Of a DNA stretch of 64,000 bases, positions 20,860-28,896 are shown in pieces. The first letter of the stretch is position 1, and every line of letters begins with the position of its first letter. The stretch comes from Caldilineaceae bacterium (lineage in GTDB: Bacteria; Chloroflexota; Anaerolineae; Caldilineales; Caldilineaceae), in contig JADLDO010000039.1 in NCBI GenBank assembly GCA_020846635.1, positions 248,001-312,000 of the forward strand, given 5' to 3'. Under the pieces are notes generated by a model that ran no database searches, was not told the DNA's origin, and saw only the letters and a program-made list of their open reading frames with translations. A program made the position numbers and the translations under genes.

Positions 20860-21498
20860 TTAACCGCGCACGTCCCGTTTCAGCGCCCAGGAAATGGCCT
20901 CGGCGCGAGAGCTGACCCCTAGCTTTTCATAGATATTCGAAAGATGAAAACGGACTGTGCGTTCACTCACCGACAGTGCGTTTGCCATGCGCTGGTTTGT
21001 CCAGCCCTCGGAGAGCATATTCAGCACCTCGACCTCACGCTCCGTTAAATCAATCCCTGGCCGTGTCTGTTCTTTGCGCGCAAGGGCCGCAATCTGTGCC
21101 ACTGCGCGGCGGCTAAACCAGCCATCCTCACCGCGCGCCACGCCGCGCACAGCATCCACAATGGTGTTGAGCGCCTCTTCTTTGGTGAGATAGCCGGCAG
21201 CCCCCGTTGCCAGCAAGCTGGCAATATACTCGTCGTCATCATAGGCGCTTAGCACCAACACACGCACCGCGGCACCACTATGTTGCAGCTCTTGCGCCAC
21301 AGCGACCCCCGATTTACCGGGCATCTCCATGTCTAACAGTAGCACATCGGGTTTCAATCGCTCGACCAAACCAACCACATCACTCCCGCGGTCAGTCTCA
21401 CCGACCACGGAAATATCCGGCGCTTGTTCCAGCAGCAGACGAATCCCGGAGCGGATGATCGGATGGTCATCAGCCAATAGCACCCTGATCTGGCTCAT
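20860..21498 (-). CDS. NarL/FixJ-family response regulator
   Basis: 212 residues. A receiver domain (about 4-120) has D10-D11, phosphoacceptor D56 in LLLDMEMPG and a conserved Lys in GYLTKEEA. A LuxR-type HTH (about 148-210) reads LTEREVEVLNML...NQRMANALSVSERTVRFHLSNIYEKLGV. It is the DNA-binding partner of the sensor kinase immediately upstream, whose stop codon overlaps its start by 4 bases. Targets are unknown; the divergent gene beyond the kinase is one candidate. Confidence 0.94.
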   Translation of the reverse strand: MSQIRVLLADDHPIIRSGIRLLLEQAPDISVVGETDRGSDVVGLVERLKPDVLLLDMEMPGKSGVAVAQELQHSGAAVRVLVLSAYDDDEYIASLLATGAAGYLTKEEALNTIVDAVRGVARGEDGWFSRRAVAQIAALARKEQTRPGIDLTEREVEVLNMLSEGWTNQRMANALSVSERTVRFHLSNIYEKLGVSSRAEAISWALKRDVRG

Positions 21499-22631
21499 AT
21501 ACGTTCTACCCGTTTCTGATCTGCGGCTTCATCCGGTGCGCTCTTATGAGGTGTTGTGAAAGCCAAAGATTTTGGCATTGGCACCGGCGGTTGCTGTAGC
21601 GGCACTTGCACCATCACGCGCGTACCACTCCCTGGTGTAGATTGTACCACCAATCGCCCGCTAAGCGCATCCGCCCGTTCTTGCATCATCAGCAGCCCCC
21701 AGCGCTCCAGCAGAGCAAAGTCAAGCCAACTGTCAGGGACTTCAAAGCCTTGACCATCATCGGCGACCGTCATCAGCACTTGTCCATCCACCATCCGCAA
21801 GCGCACCCAAATCTGTGTCGCCTGCGCGTGGCGATCGACATTCGACAGGGCTGCCTGAAAGATACGGAACAGGGCCAATCGTGCCCATTCGGGGAGTTGA
21901 TGCGCATCAACGTCCAATGCCAACGTAACCCCGGTGTCGGGATCGCGCAAGTGGACGCCTTGCATATGGGCGCGGATGGCCTTTTCTAACCCAAACGGCC
22001 CCAAAGCAGGCGGCTTCAACTCGCTGCACAACGAGCGCACCTCCTGAATAACCGCCTGTAGGTTGTTCTGGATCTCATCGACAGAAGCACCGCTTGTCAG
22101 CGCACCGAGCAGGAAGCGCGCGCCAATCAAATCTTGCAACGGGCCATCATGTAACGCATTTGCCAACTGCAACTGCTCCCGTTCGCGCGCCGCAACCAGA
22201 TAGCTCTCGCGCGCTGTGATTGCCGCTAGCACATCACGATGGCGCAGCGCGAATTGCACAGCCCGTTCCAGCTGGGTCGCGTTGAGCCCTTCCCACACCA
22301 AAAAATCGACAGCGCCCGCCGCCAGGGCTGCGTCAACCAGCGCTTCATCATCACGCGCGGCCAGCACCAAACAGGGCACCAAGCCCCTCTGCGCGATCAA
22401 CGCCCCCAGCTCTGTCGCCCTGTTCGCCCCCTCTGCCACCATGACCAGATAGAGGTCACAAGCGAGATCCTCACCCTCTGGGCTAGTCTGAGACAGAGAC
22501 TTCTGAGATACAGCCTCGATACGTACCGCGCGCTTGCGAAAGGCTGCCGTCCATTTCTGAATTTGGGCCAAATCAGTAGAAGTAGCGCCCACGATTCCCA
22601 GACGAACGACTTCTTTCAATCCTGTCACCAA
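21495..22631 (-). CDS. HisKA_3-type sensor histidine kinase with N-terminal pseudo-receiver
   Basis: 378 residues. The C-terminal half is a NarX/DegS-like kinase: H161 in the box ALHDGPLQDL, then a HATPase domain with DDGQGFEVPDSW and GLLMMQERADALSG. Residues 8-130 look like a degenerate receiver fold (strands LGIVGA, YLVMVA, CLVLAA and the AGAVDFLVW turn) without a clear phospho-Asp. No membrane segment is visible, so it is probably cytosolic and senses through the pseudo-receiver or a partner. TTG 22631 or GTG 22628 can start; AGGAG precedes both. It is co-transcribed with the response regulator. Confidence 0.9.
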   Translation of the reverse strand: MVTGLKEVVRLGIVGATSTDLAQIQKWTAAFRKRAVRIEAVSQKSLSQTSPEGEDLACDLYLVMVAEGANRATELGALIAQRGLVPCLVLAARDDEALVDAALAAGAVDFLVWEGLNATQLERAVQFALRHRDVLAAITARESYLVAAREREQLQLANALHDGPLQDLIGARFLLGALTSGASVDEIQNNLQAVIQEVRSLCSELKPPALGPFGLEKAIRAHMQGVHLRDPDTGVTLALDVDAHQLPEWARLALFRIFQAALSNVDRHAQATQIWVRLRMVDGQVLMTVADDGQGFEVPDSWLDFALLERWGLLMMQERADALSGRLVVQSTPGSGTRVMVQVPLQQPPVPMPKSLAFTTPHKSAPDEAADQKRVERI

Positions 22632-22709
22632 CGCAACTCCTCTTACAAAGCGATTTCGCTCGTTTGTGGTTTGATGCTGCCGTGGGAATCCAGTACACTG
22701 TCCAATACG

Positions 22710-24281
22710 ATGCGCTATCTTTCGACCTTGATCTTTACGACAGGTGCAGTCACATTGGGCATGGAACTCAGCGCCTCGCGGCTGCTGGAGCCTGCCTTTG
22801 GCAACAGCCAGATTGTCTGGGCTGCGCTGATCGGCCTGATTCTCCTCTATCTTGCCGCCGGTGCATGGCTGGGCGGCAAACTCGCCGACCGCTTTCCACG
22901 GCGGCGTGAGTTGGATTATACCATGACCCTCGCTGCCGCCGGGGTCGCTCTGGCGGCAACGGTCAGCCGCCCTGTCCTGACCCTCGCTGCAACCGGCATG
23001 GCTGAATTTTCGGTTGGGCTGCTGGCAAGCGCGCTGCTGGCGATCTTTCTGCTCTTTAGCGTTCCCGGCATCTTGTTGGGCGCGGCCAGTCCGTGGGTAT
23101 TACGCTTGGCCTTGCGCGAGTTTGATGAGCCAAGTCGCATCGGACACGTAGCGGGTAGACTCACCGCACTCGGCACCGCGGGCAGCCTCGTTGGGACCTT
23201 TGTCCCTGTCCTCTGGCTGATTCCGACCGTCGGAACCCGCTGGACTTTTTTCCTGTTATCGCTGACATTGCTCGCTGTCATCACGCTAGGCAGCCTCAAC
23301 CGTTCCTATCGCTGGCTGCCGCTGAGTACATTGGCAGGTGTATTGCTGCTGGCCTTCTTCACTCGACCAGGTCTGCCGCTGCTCCTGGGCAAAGCCGAGG
23401 CTGGAGAGATTATCTATGCCGATGAAAGTCTCTACAATACCATTGTGGTGCGCCAATGGGGGCCGGAGCGCCATCTCAAGCTCAATGAAGGCATCGGGCT
23501 GCACAGCGTCTCCCATCCGCAAATGGTACTGAGCCAGGGCATTTGGGATTACTTTCTGCTGGCCCCCCTCTTTCGCACTGCGCCCAGCCTGCCCACCCCG
23601 GATGACAGCCTGCTGCTCATTGGTCTTGCCGCCGGAACGGTCAGCGAACTTTACACCAATATCTATGGCCCCATCCCGATCACAGGCGTAGAGCTTGACC
23701 CCCAGATTATTCAAGTTGGGCAAGCATATTTCAACATGAACCAGCCAAATCTGACGCCCATTGCAGCCGATGGTCGCCGCTGGCTTACACAACAGCCAGC
23801 CAGCGCAAGTTGGTCCTTGATCGCCGTTGATGCCTATCGCCCGCCCTACATTCCCTTTCACCTGACGACGGTGGAATTCTTCCAACTGACCTATGATCAC
23901 CTAACCGCCAATGGCGTGCTTGCCATCAATGTGGGGCGCACACCCACCAACTTTGCCCTGGTCGATGCCCTTGCCGCCACCGCGCAGGAGGTCTATCCCA
24001 CCGTCTTTTTGCTCGATGAGCCTGGCCCGCCGGGCGCTTTGGGCAACACCTTGTTAGTGGCAACCAAGTCCGCCGTCACCCTGGAGACAACGCTCTTGCC
24101 AAATGTGGCAGCGCTGCCCACCACGCTCGCCGCGGAGTTCCGCGACTTCGCACACCAGGCGATCCGGGTTGCACGTCCAGCCACGCCACCACCCGGCACG
24201 CCGATCTTCACCGATGACCATGCGCCCGTGGAACGCATTGTTCACTCTATCATCCTGGACTTCCTGACGGCTGTTGATTAA
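22710..24281 (+). CDS. membrane-fused spermidine-synthase-like protein
   Basis: 523 residues. About eight hydrophobic helices (residues 1-225, starting MRYLSTLIFTTGAVTLGMEL) precede a Rossmann-fold methyltransferase/SpeE-like domain. In that domain LIGLAAGTVSELY is the nucleotide-binding glycine loop, GVELDPQIIQVG carries the acidic ribose ligand, and VDAYRPPYIPFHLTT replaces the usual polyamine-site motif. Members are annotated as fused MFS/spermidine synthase, but polyamine activity is rarely shown and the degenerate D-A-Y-R motif argues for caution. ATG 22710 or 22674 may start. It diverges from the kinase gene across under 80 bases. A 14-nt duplication spans its stop codon. Confidence 0.85.
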   Translation: MRYLSTLIFTTGAVTLGMELSASRLLEPAFGNSQIVWAALIGLILLYLAAGAWLGGKLADRFPRRRELDYTMTLAAAGVALAATVSRPVLTLAATGMAEFSVGLLASALLAIFLLFSVPGILLGAASPWVLRLALREFDEPSRIGHVAGRLTALGTAGSLVGTFVPVLWLIPTVGTRWTFFLLSLTLLAVITLGSLNRSYRWLPLSTLAGVLLLAFFTRPGLPLLLGKAEAGEIIYADESLYNTIVVRQWGPERHLKLNEGIGLHSVSHPQMVLSQGIWDYFLLAPLFRTAPSLPTPDDSLLLIGLAAGTVSELYTNIYGPIPITGVELDPQIIQVGQAYFNMNQPNLTPIAADGRRWLTQQPASASWSLIAVDAYRPPYIPFHLTTVEFFQLTYDHLTANGVLAINVGRTPTNFALVDALAATAQEVYPTVFLLDEPGPPGALGNTLLVATKSAVTLETTLLPNVAALPTTLAAEFRDFAHQAIRVARPATPPPGTPIFTDDHAPVERIVHSIILDFLTAVD

Positions 24282-24297
24282 TTGCTGTTGATTCATT
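24270..24297. repeat. 14-nt tandem duplication spanning a stop codon
   Basis: GCTGTTGATTAATT (24270-24283, containing the TAA at 24279-24281) is followed by GCTGTTGATTCATT (24284-24297), with one mismatch. Confidence 0.88.
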
Positions 24298-24339
24298 CCT
24301 GTCAACCTATATAGGCCATTCTGACTTGTGAGGCTGCCC

Positions 24340-25044
24340 ATGTCAACCACGCCCAACACCACCTTTGCCGTCGGCGCGCAACTCCCCGGTGAGATTCTCG
24401 CGCGCATCCCCAATCTGCCTGTCAAGCCTGCGCCCGTGGAGCTAGCCGGGCCGCAAGTGCGCCTGCTCGCCCTGGAGCCCCAGCGCGATGCCCCCGGACT
24501 CTATGCCATGAGCAATGGCGAACCACTCCGGCTCAATGGACGGGCAATCGAGGCCTATGATGCCGAAAAGCTGATCTGGCGCTATTTACGCTATGGTCCT
24601 TTCGATGACATAGCAGGCTGCGAGGCCTATCTGGTGGAGCTTTGTTCCGGGGTGGATATTCGCCCGATGACGCTCATCGACCAAGCCAGCAGCCAGCCTA
24701 TCGGCACCCTCAGCTTTATGGCAAACTCCCCTGCCAACCTCAAGATCGAAATCGGCCATATCTGGATTTCACCCGTCATGCAGGGCAGCGGCGTCATCTA
24801 TGAAGCAGTCTACCTCATGCTGCGTCACTGCTTTGAGTTGGGCTATCGCCGGCTCGAGTGGAAGACCGATTCGCTTAATGAACGCTCGCGCCGCACTGCC
24901 CTTAACGTAGGCTTCCGCTATGAGGGAACGCAGGAATATCATATGGTCACACGCGGGCGCAACCGCAATACCGCCTGGTTTCGCATGCTCGACCACGAAT
25001 GGCCGCATGTCCGCACCCACCTTGAAAAACGGCTGGGTATTTGA
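24340..25044 (+). CDS. GNAT-family N-acetyltransferase (RimJ/RimL type)
   Basis: 234 residues. The GNAT core covers about residues 65-210: a strand with IGTLSFMANSPANLKIEIGHIWI, an acetyl-CoA-contacting turn near PVMQGSGVIYEAVYLML, and LEWKTDSLNERSRRTALNVGFRYEGTQ. This is typical of RimJ/L-like protein or small-molecule acetyltransferases. The substrate cannot be inferred. GAGG lies 6 bases before ATG 24340; a GTG at 24328 is also in frame. It follows the SpeE-like gene by 58 bases and may be co-transcribed. Confidence 0.9.
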   Translation: MSTTPNTTFAVGAQLPGEILARIPNLPVKPAPVELAGPQVRLLALEPQRDAPGLYAMSNGEPLRLNGRAIEAYDAEKLIWRYLRYGPFDDIAGCEAYLVELCSGVDIRPMTLIDQASSQPIGTLSFMANSPANLKIEIGHIWISPVMQGSGVIYEAVYLMLRHCFELGYRRLEWKTDSLNERSRRTALNVGFRYEGTQEYHMVTRGRNRNTAWFRMLDHEWPHVRTHLEKRLGI

Positions 25045-25052
25045 AGAATTCC

Positions 25053-25080
25053 CTTATCTACTCTTATCTGCTTCTTATCT
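25053..25080. repeat. CTTATCT short tandem repeat, three copies
   Basis: CTTATCT occurs at 25053, 25063 and 25074 (period 10-11), just after the GNAT gene. Confidence 0.55.
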
Positions 25081-25167
25081 ATTATAGTGTACGGATTGGG
25101 CACGATTCGTACATCCTCTAAATGTCTGATTAATATCTGAGAAGAATAAAGGAACCAAGAGAAATCT

Positions 25168-25656
25168 ATGCGCTCCAAGCTGATTCTGTTTCTCAATGTC
25201 TTTGCCCTCACACTCGGGCTGTCGGCATGCAGCCTTGTCATCACCCCAATGCCGCCCCCACAGCGCAGCCCCAACGGTGTCATCTTTTCAGCAGAACAAA
25301 GCGCAGAGGTTCTCCCCTGGCTTATGTCGCAGGCTGAAGGCGCCTGGACGCCGACCGATGCCGATGTCGCCGCACTGGAGGCTGACCTACTCCCCTTTCT
25401 GCACACAGCAGAACATCCCTGGCTGCGACCAGAGCCACCCATCTGGGAGCGCGTGCCCGACTATAGGCGGCAATATCTGGGAATGATCGAAAACGGCGAG
25501 CAGGTCATCTACGCCAACTTCTTCTGCGATGCCAATATTGGGGACTGGCAACAAGAATTTGTCCTTGTCAACGATGGTGGCGATTGTTTTTTCCAGGTGA
25601 AGTACAACCCAGCGACCGGAGAATTCTACGATTTCAGCGTCAACGGCGAAGCCTAA
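25168..25656 (+). CDS. predicted lipoprotein of unknown function
   Basis: 162 residues. The N-terminus is a type II signal peptide (KLILFLNVFALTLGLSAC), with the lipobox cysteine at residue 21. The mature part is alpha/beta with two cysteines (FFCDANIG and GGDCFFQV) and a final strand pair VKYNPATGEFYDFSVNG. No family recognised. It is probably anchored on the outer face of the cytoplasmic membrane. Confidence 0.8.
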   Translation: MRSKLILFLNVFALTLGLSACSLVITPMPPPQRSPNGVIFSAEQSAEVLPWLMSQAEGAWTPTDADVAALEADLLPFLHTAEHPWLRPEPPIWERVPDYRRQYLGMIENGEQVIYANFFCDANIGDWQQEFVLVNDGGDCFFQVKYNPATGEFYDFSVNGEA

Positions 25657-25821
25657 CCCGATTTATCAACCACCCAGCTTTGTCTTTAGTTGAATGACAT
25701 TCCCTACCCTCGTACTGCATACTGGTGTCGTGCTCGCTAATATCTCTCAACAGAAGCACAAGCTTGCAGCCGTACCGTATCACCACGCTCCTTTGTTTTG
25801 GATTTCTTATGGAGGAAGCTG

Positions 25822-26463
25822 ATGTACATGCAGCGAGAGACACAACGAATGTGGGGAGAATGGACTGTAGCGACGCTAGCCGGTTACGCAGTGGGTATCC
25901 TTGCCATTCTTCCTGGCGTGGTCGGCCTTGCCTATGCTGCCCAACCTGAGATGCTGATTGGTTTGGTGAGCGGAGCCGTCATCGGCGGCGCGTTGGGGAT
26001 TGCCCAATGGCTGGTGCTGCGCCGCTATACCGAAGTACCCTTTTGGTGGATATTGGCGTGCATCGTCGGTAGCATGATTGGCCTGTCTATTGGCATGGCC
26101 CTGGGGGATTCGCTCGCCTTACCCGCCGTTAGGGCAGCAACAAGAGAAGCAGCCGCCAGCACACTTCCCTGGCGCGTCGTCCTACAGGCGGGCCTATCGG
26201 GTCTGCTGCTTGGCGTCATGTTGGGTGCAGCGCAATGGCTGGTACTCCGTAGCGCGCTGCGTTCGGCGAACTGGTGGATTCTCGCCAGTGGTTTGGGCTG
26301 GATGCTTGGGTTGGGACTCGGCGCGGCAATTGCCGAGTTTTCGAATGTCCTGATTGCAGTGCTGCTTACAGGCGCAATTGGCGGGGCGATCACTGGCTGG
26401 GCGCTGCAACAGTTACGATGGCAAACGCCGGGGCAGGGCGGCGTGATCGCGCGCCCACTCTGA
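25822..26463 (+). CDS. membrane protein with internal duplication, unknown function
   Basis: 213 residues with about six hydrophobic segments. The two halves are related. The pattern G-x-A-Q-W-L-V-L-R followed by WWILA and a Gly-rich helix occurs at about residues 57-95 and again at about 133-172, which implies an internal duplication. GGAGGAAGCTG directly precedes ATG 25822, ruling out the longer frame from 25798. No catalytic or transport motif recognised. Confidence 0.8.
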   Translation: MYMQRETQRMWGEWTVATLAGYAVGILAILPGVVGLAYAAQPEMLIGLVSGAVIGGALGIAQWLVLRRYTEVPFWWILACIVGSMIGLSIGMALGDSLALPAVRAATREAAASTLPWRVVLQAGLSGLLLGVMLGAAQWLVLRSALRSANWWILASGLGWMLGLGLGAAIAEFSNVLIAVLLTGAIGGAITGWALQQLRWQTPGQGGVIARPL

Positions 26464-26508
26464 AAAAATTCCTGCAAATAGCCTCACCTGCCACCAGTCT
26501 GTACGCAC

Positions 26509-26546
26509 AAAAAAGAGGGGCCATTCCGATCATAGAATAGCCCCTC
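26509..26546 (-). terminator. Rho-independent terminator of the thiolase/DUF35 gene set
   Basis: A 12-bp stem with one mismatch (26515-26526 with 26535-26546) runs into TTTTTT on the minus strand, 21 bases past the OB-fold protein stop. Confidence 0.78.
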
Positions 26547-26567
26547 TCCCTATGGAACAACTAAATC

Positions 26568-26876
26568 TTAGCCAGCCTGCTGCAACAAGGGTCGAAACTT
26601 ATAGCCATAGATGATTTGGCCTTCACTGCCATCCTCGCGGATCTTGCGCGTCACCATCTCGACCCGCATGCCGATGGTCACTTGGTCATGATCCACATCG
26701 GTCAACTGCGCCGTTACCATCGGCCCCTCGTCTAGCCTGACGAGGGCGACTGTGTAAGGCTTCTGTTCATCAAAGCCCTTTGGCGCGTTATACATTGTGC
26801 TAAAGCTGTAGATCTCCCCCAAGCCACTCAGATTTCGCTTAAGGCCGGCTAGCTCCGTCTGCTTGCAGCTCTCCAC
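26568..26876 (-). CDS. DUF35-type OB-fold protein (thiolase accessory)
   Basis: 102 residues starting at GTG. They correspond to the OB-fold half of DUF35 proteins: GEIYSFSTMYNAPKGF, then YTVALVRLDEGPMVTAQL and IGMRVEMVTRKI. DUF35 proteins normally have a Zn-ribbon plus OB-fold in one chain and bind acyl-CoA or bridge thiolase and HMG-CoA synthase. Here the Zn-ribbon is a separate protein encoded 2 bases upstream, and the two probably act as a complex. AGGAG lies 10 bases before the GTG. No frameshift is needed to explain the split. Confidence 0.87.
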   Translation of the reverse strand: MESCKQTELAGLKRNLSGLGEIYSFSTMYNAPKGFDEQKPYTVALVRLDEGPMVTAQLTDVDHDQVTIGMRVEMVTRKIREDGSEGQIIYGYKFRPLLQQAG

Positions 26877-26878
26877 GG

Positions 26879-27094
26879 CTAATCGTCTCCTGCTGTCACA
26901 ATCAGTTCCGCAGCTTGGGGCAGCAAGAACGAATAATCGTACGCCTTCCTCTCGACCTTGTGGGCATCAGCCTCGCGACCACAGTAAGGGCAAAGGCGGC
27001 GGGGCGGAAAGACCGCTCGTTCACATTCTGGGCATACCTCGCTTTGAAGGCTATAACGCTCTTTCTTAGTGCGCCACAGAATCGGAATTGCCAT
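26879..27094 (-). CDS. Zn-ribbon protein paired with the DUF35 OB-fold protein
   Basis: 71 residues with a rubredoxin-like zinc knuckle, C21-x2-C24 and C35-x2-C38 (CPECERAVFPPRRLCPYCG). The FPPR linker between the knuckles is typical of the DUF35 N-terminal Zn-ribbon. The chain ends about 33 residues later with a stop, and the OB-fold gene begins 2 bases on. It is encoded downstream of the thiolase on the same strand. Role inferred: structural part of a thiolase-associated acyl-CoA channelling unit. Confidence 0.85.
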   Translation of the reverse strand: MAIPILWRTKKERYSLQSEVCPECERAVFPPRRLCPYCGREADAHKVERKAYDYSFLLPQAAELIVTAGDD

Positions 27095-27123
27095 AACTAA
27101 CCTATCTCCTCGTTTATGTTGTG

Positions 27124-27153
27124 CAGTATTCGTCTATACAGTGTTCATCTGTA
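27124..27153. repeat. 15-nt tandem duplication
   Basis: CAGTATTCGTCTATA (27124-27138) is followed by CAGTGTTCATCTGTA (27139-27153), with three transitions. Confidence 0.8.
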
Positions 27154-27270
27154 CGGTGGGGCTGCGCCCATCATTGGCGATCAGCCAGCCAATCCGAATC
27201 TTGTTCTACGTCCACAGTATAACCATTCTTAGCTCTCAATTTCTACCCCATATGGTTGTGTACCAACCTT

Positions 27271-27350
27271 GATAGCTTTTGATAGCTTGGTTCTCCACTT
27301 GGCGCTCTGATTTGCTTTCTTCTCTGGAGTTGATAGCTTTTGACAGTCTC
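27271..27350. repeat. paired 10-nt TGATAGCTTT-type duplications
   Basis: GATAGCTTTT/GATAGCTTGG at 27271-27290 and TGATAGCTTT/TGACAGTCTC at 27331-27350. Confidence 0.6.
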
Positions 27351-27389
27351 TGTTAACAGCCAAATGCCTTCAAAAGCCCCTTACCAATC

Positions 27390-27426
27390 AAAAATCCTGT
27401 GCATGAGAACTGCCACGCACAGGATT
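27390..27426 (-). terminator. Rho-independent terminator of the thiolase gene
   Basis: A perfect 10-bp stem, AATCCTGTGC (27393-27402) with GCACAGGATT (27417-27426), leads on the minus strand into TTTTT. Confidence 0.78.
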
Positions 27427-27452
27427 CGTTTGCCGAGGCGATGAACGGCCCG

Positions 27453-28616
27453 CTACGCACCCAGTATGTGGGTGATGATCGTTGCACCGCTGCCGCCGAT
27501 GTTCTGTGTCATGCCAATGCGCGCATGGGGAATCTGATTGGCCCCGGCACGCCCCGACAACTGTTGCACAGCCTCCACGATCTGGTAGATGCCCGTTGCG
27601 CCCACGGGATGCCCGCGGCTCTTGAGCCCCCCCATCGTGCTGATCGGCAAGTCGCCGTGGATGCCAATCCGCTCCTCTTGCGCCATGCGCCATCCCTCGC
27701 CGCGCCTGGCAAAGCCGTTGGACTCCAAGCTCAACGCGCTCATGATAGTAAAGGCATCATGCAGTTCGAAGAAGTCCAAATCCTCGCGTTGCAAACCCGC
27801 CTGGCGCAACGCCTTTTCGCTGCTGATCTGCGCCGCCAGCAAAGAGAGCGGGTCGCGCCGGTCATGAACGGCCAGGGTATCATTGGCACTGGCACTGCCC
27901 AAAATCTGCACCGATCCCCAATGATGGCCCGTCGTAAATTCCTTTACCCGATCCGTGGGAACCAACACTACCGCCGCGCTGCCATCAGAGACGGGGCTGC
28001 TATCCATCATATTAATGGGAGTGGCAATGACCGGGGCATTGACATAGCTCTTGAGATCAATCGCCTCTTGAAACATGGCATTGGGATTGTTGACCCCATT
28101 GCGATGGGCATTGATGCTAAACCCTGCAAAGGCATCAATCGGCACATCAAATTCATGCATATAGCGCTGCATGATCAGCGCGTTCAGCCCAACAAAGGTT
28201 ACGCCATGCAGCGCCTCATAGTCAGCGTCCGCAGCAGTGGCAAGACCCGCGGTTGTATCTTTGCCAACTGTATCGGTCATCTTCTCCAGCCCGGCAACAA
28301 TCACCACATCATGGAAGCCGGAGGCGACCGCCATTGCTCCCACGCGCAGAGCCGCCGCGCCGCTGGCACACGCTGCCTCGACTTTGGCAGCCTCAATGCC
28401 ATAAAGACCACAATAGCCCGCCACCAACGTCGCCAAATGCTCCTGGTCGATGAGGCTGCCACTGAGCATGTTGCCCACAAACAGGGCATCAGCGTCCTCA
28501 ATACCCGCATCTTCCATCGCATTTGTCACCGCGGTATAGGCAATCTCGCGCGCCGAACGATCCCACAGTTCGCCGACTGGAGATTGACCAATCCCAATAA
28601 TGGAAACACTCCGCAT
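27453..28616 (-). CDS. thiolase / acetyl-CoA acetyltransferase (SCP-x type)
   Basis: 387 residues. The nucleophile Cys is in EAACASGAAAL. ELHDAFT replaces the N-E-A-F of classical thiolases, and the last active-site block is KSRGHPVGATG. The H-D-A-F motif and the company of DUF35 genes mark the SCP-x/archaeal-like subfamily, whose members condense or cleave acyl-CoAs and work with a DUF35 protein. Likely part of isoprenoid precursor synthesis or beta-oxidation. ATG follows GGAGGAACT closely. Confidence 0.92.
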   Translation of the reverse strand: MRSVSIIGIGQSPVGELWDRSAREIAYTAVTNAMEDAGIEDADALFVGNMLSGSLIDQEHLATLVAGYCGLYGIEAAKVEAACASGAAALRVGAMAVASGFHDVVIVAGLEKMTDTVGKDTTAGLATAADADYEALHGVTFVGLNALIMQRYMHEFDVPIDAFAGFSINAHRNGVNNPNAMFQEAIDLKSYVNAPVIATPINMMDSSPVSDGSAAVVLVPTDRVKEFTTGHHWGSVQILGSASANDTLAVHDRRDPLSLLAAQISSEKALRQAGLQREDLDFFELHDAFTIMSALSLESNGFARRGEGWRMAQEERIGIHGDLPISTMGGLKSRGHPVGATGIYQIVEAVQQLSGRAGANQIPHARIGMTQNIGGSGATIITHILGA

Positions 28617-28691
28617 AGTTCCTCCTGGACGACCTCATAATCGCCCACATTTCAAGTGTTGCAAACCTACCTATATTAAAACATAGACATG

Positions 28692-28717
28692 ATCTGAATC
28701 TGTAATCTGAATATGAT
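28692..28717. repeat. 13-nt tandem duplication
   Basis: ATCTGAATCTGTA (28692-28704) is followed by ATCTGAATATGAT (28705-28717), between the divergent thiolase and TreT genes. Confidence 0.65.
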
Positions 28718-28896
28718 ATACGCCGCGCACGATGAATTGATTCACAGCACCGGCCTCTGCGTTCACCAATACAAACCCGTATTATGTCTCGTTTCTATGT
28801 AAAGATAGGTTCTTCTGCGCGCCAACACCCGTTACGGTTAAGTGGCCTTGCAGGAAAGAGGCAAGAATCAAGCATGAAAATGCAAGGAGGCTAGAG

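Larger units (their letters stand above)
27095..27452. other. intergenic region between thiolase and Zn-ribbon genes
   Basis: 358 bases with a 15-nt duplication (27124-27153), two 10-nt duplications of TGATAGCTTT type (27271-27290 and 27331-27350), and the thiolase terminator (27390-27426). The terminator means the Zn-ribbon/OB pair probably has its own promoter here. Confidence 0.55.

Noticed and set aside
22239..22709. Long open frame upstream of the SpeE-like gene, in the same frame
   Set aside because: It is antisense to the histidine kinase coding region and has no homology; the membrane protein clearly begins at 22710 (or 22674).
22710..24281. Calling the membrane SpeE-like protein a true spermidine synthase
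   Set aside because: The polyamine-site motif is degenerate and the family is functionally mixed, so only a fold-level name is given.
26868..26884. Frameshift pseudogene at the Zn-ribbon/OB-fold junction
   Set aside because: Each part has its own ribosome binding site, an intact domain and a normal stop-start arrangement, so fission is the simpler reading.
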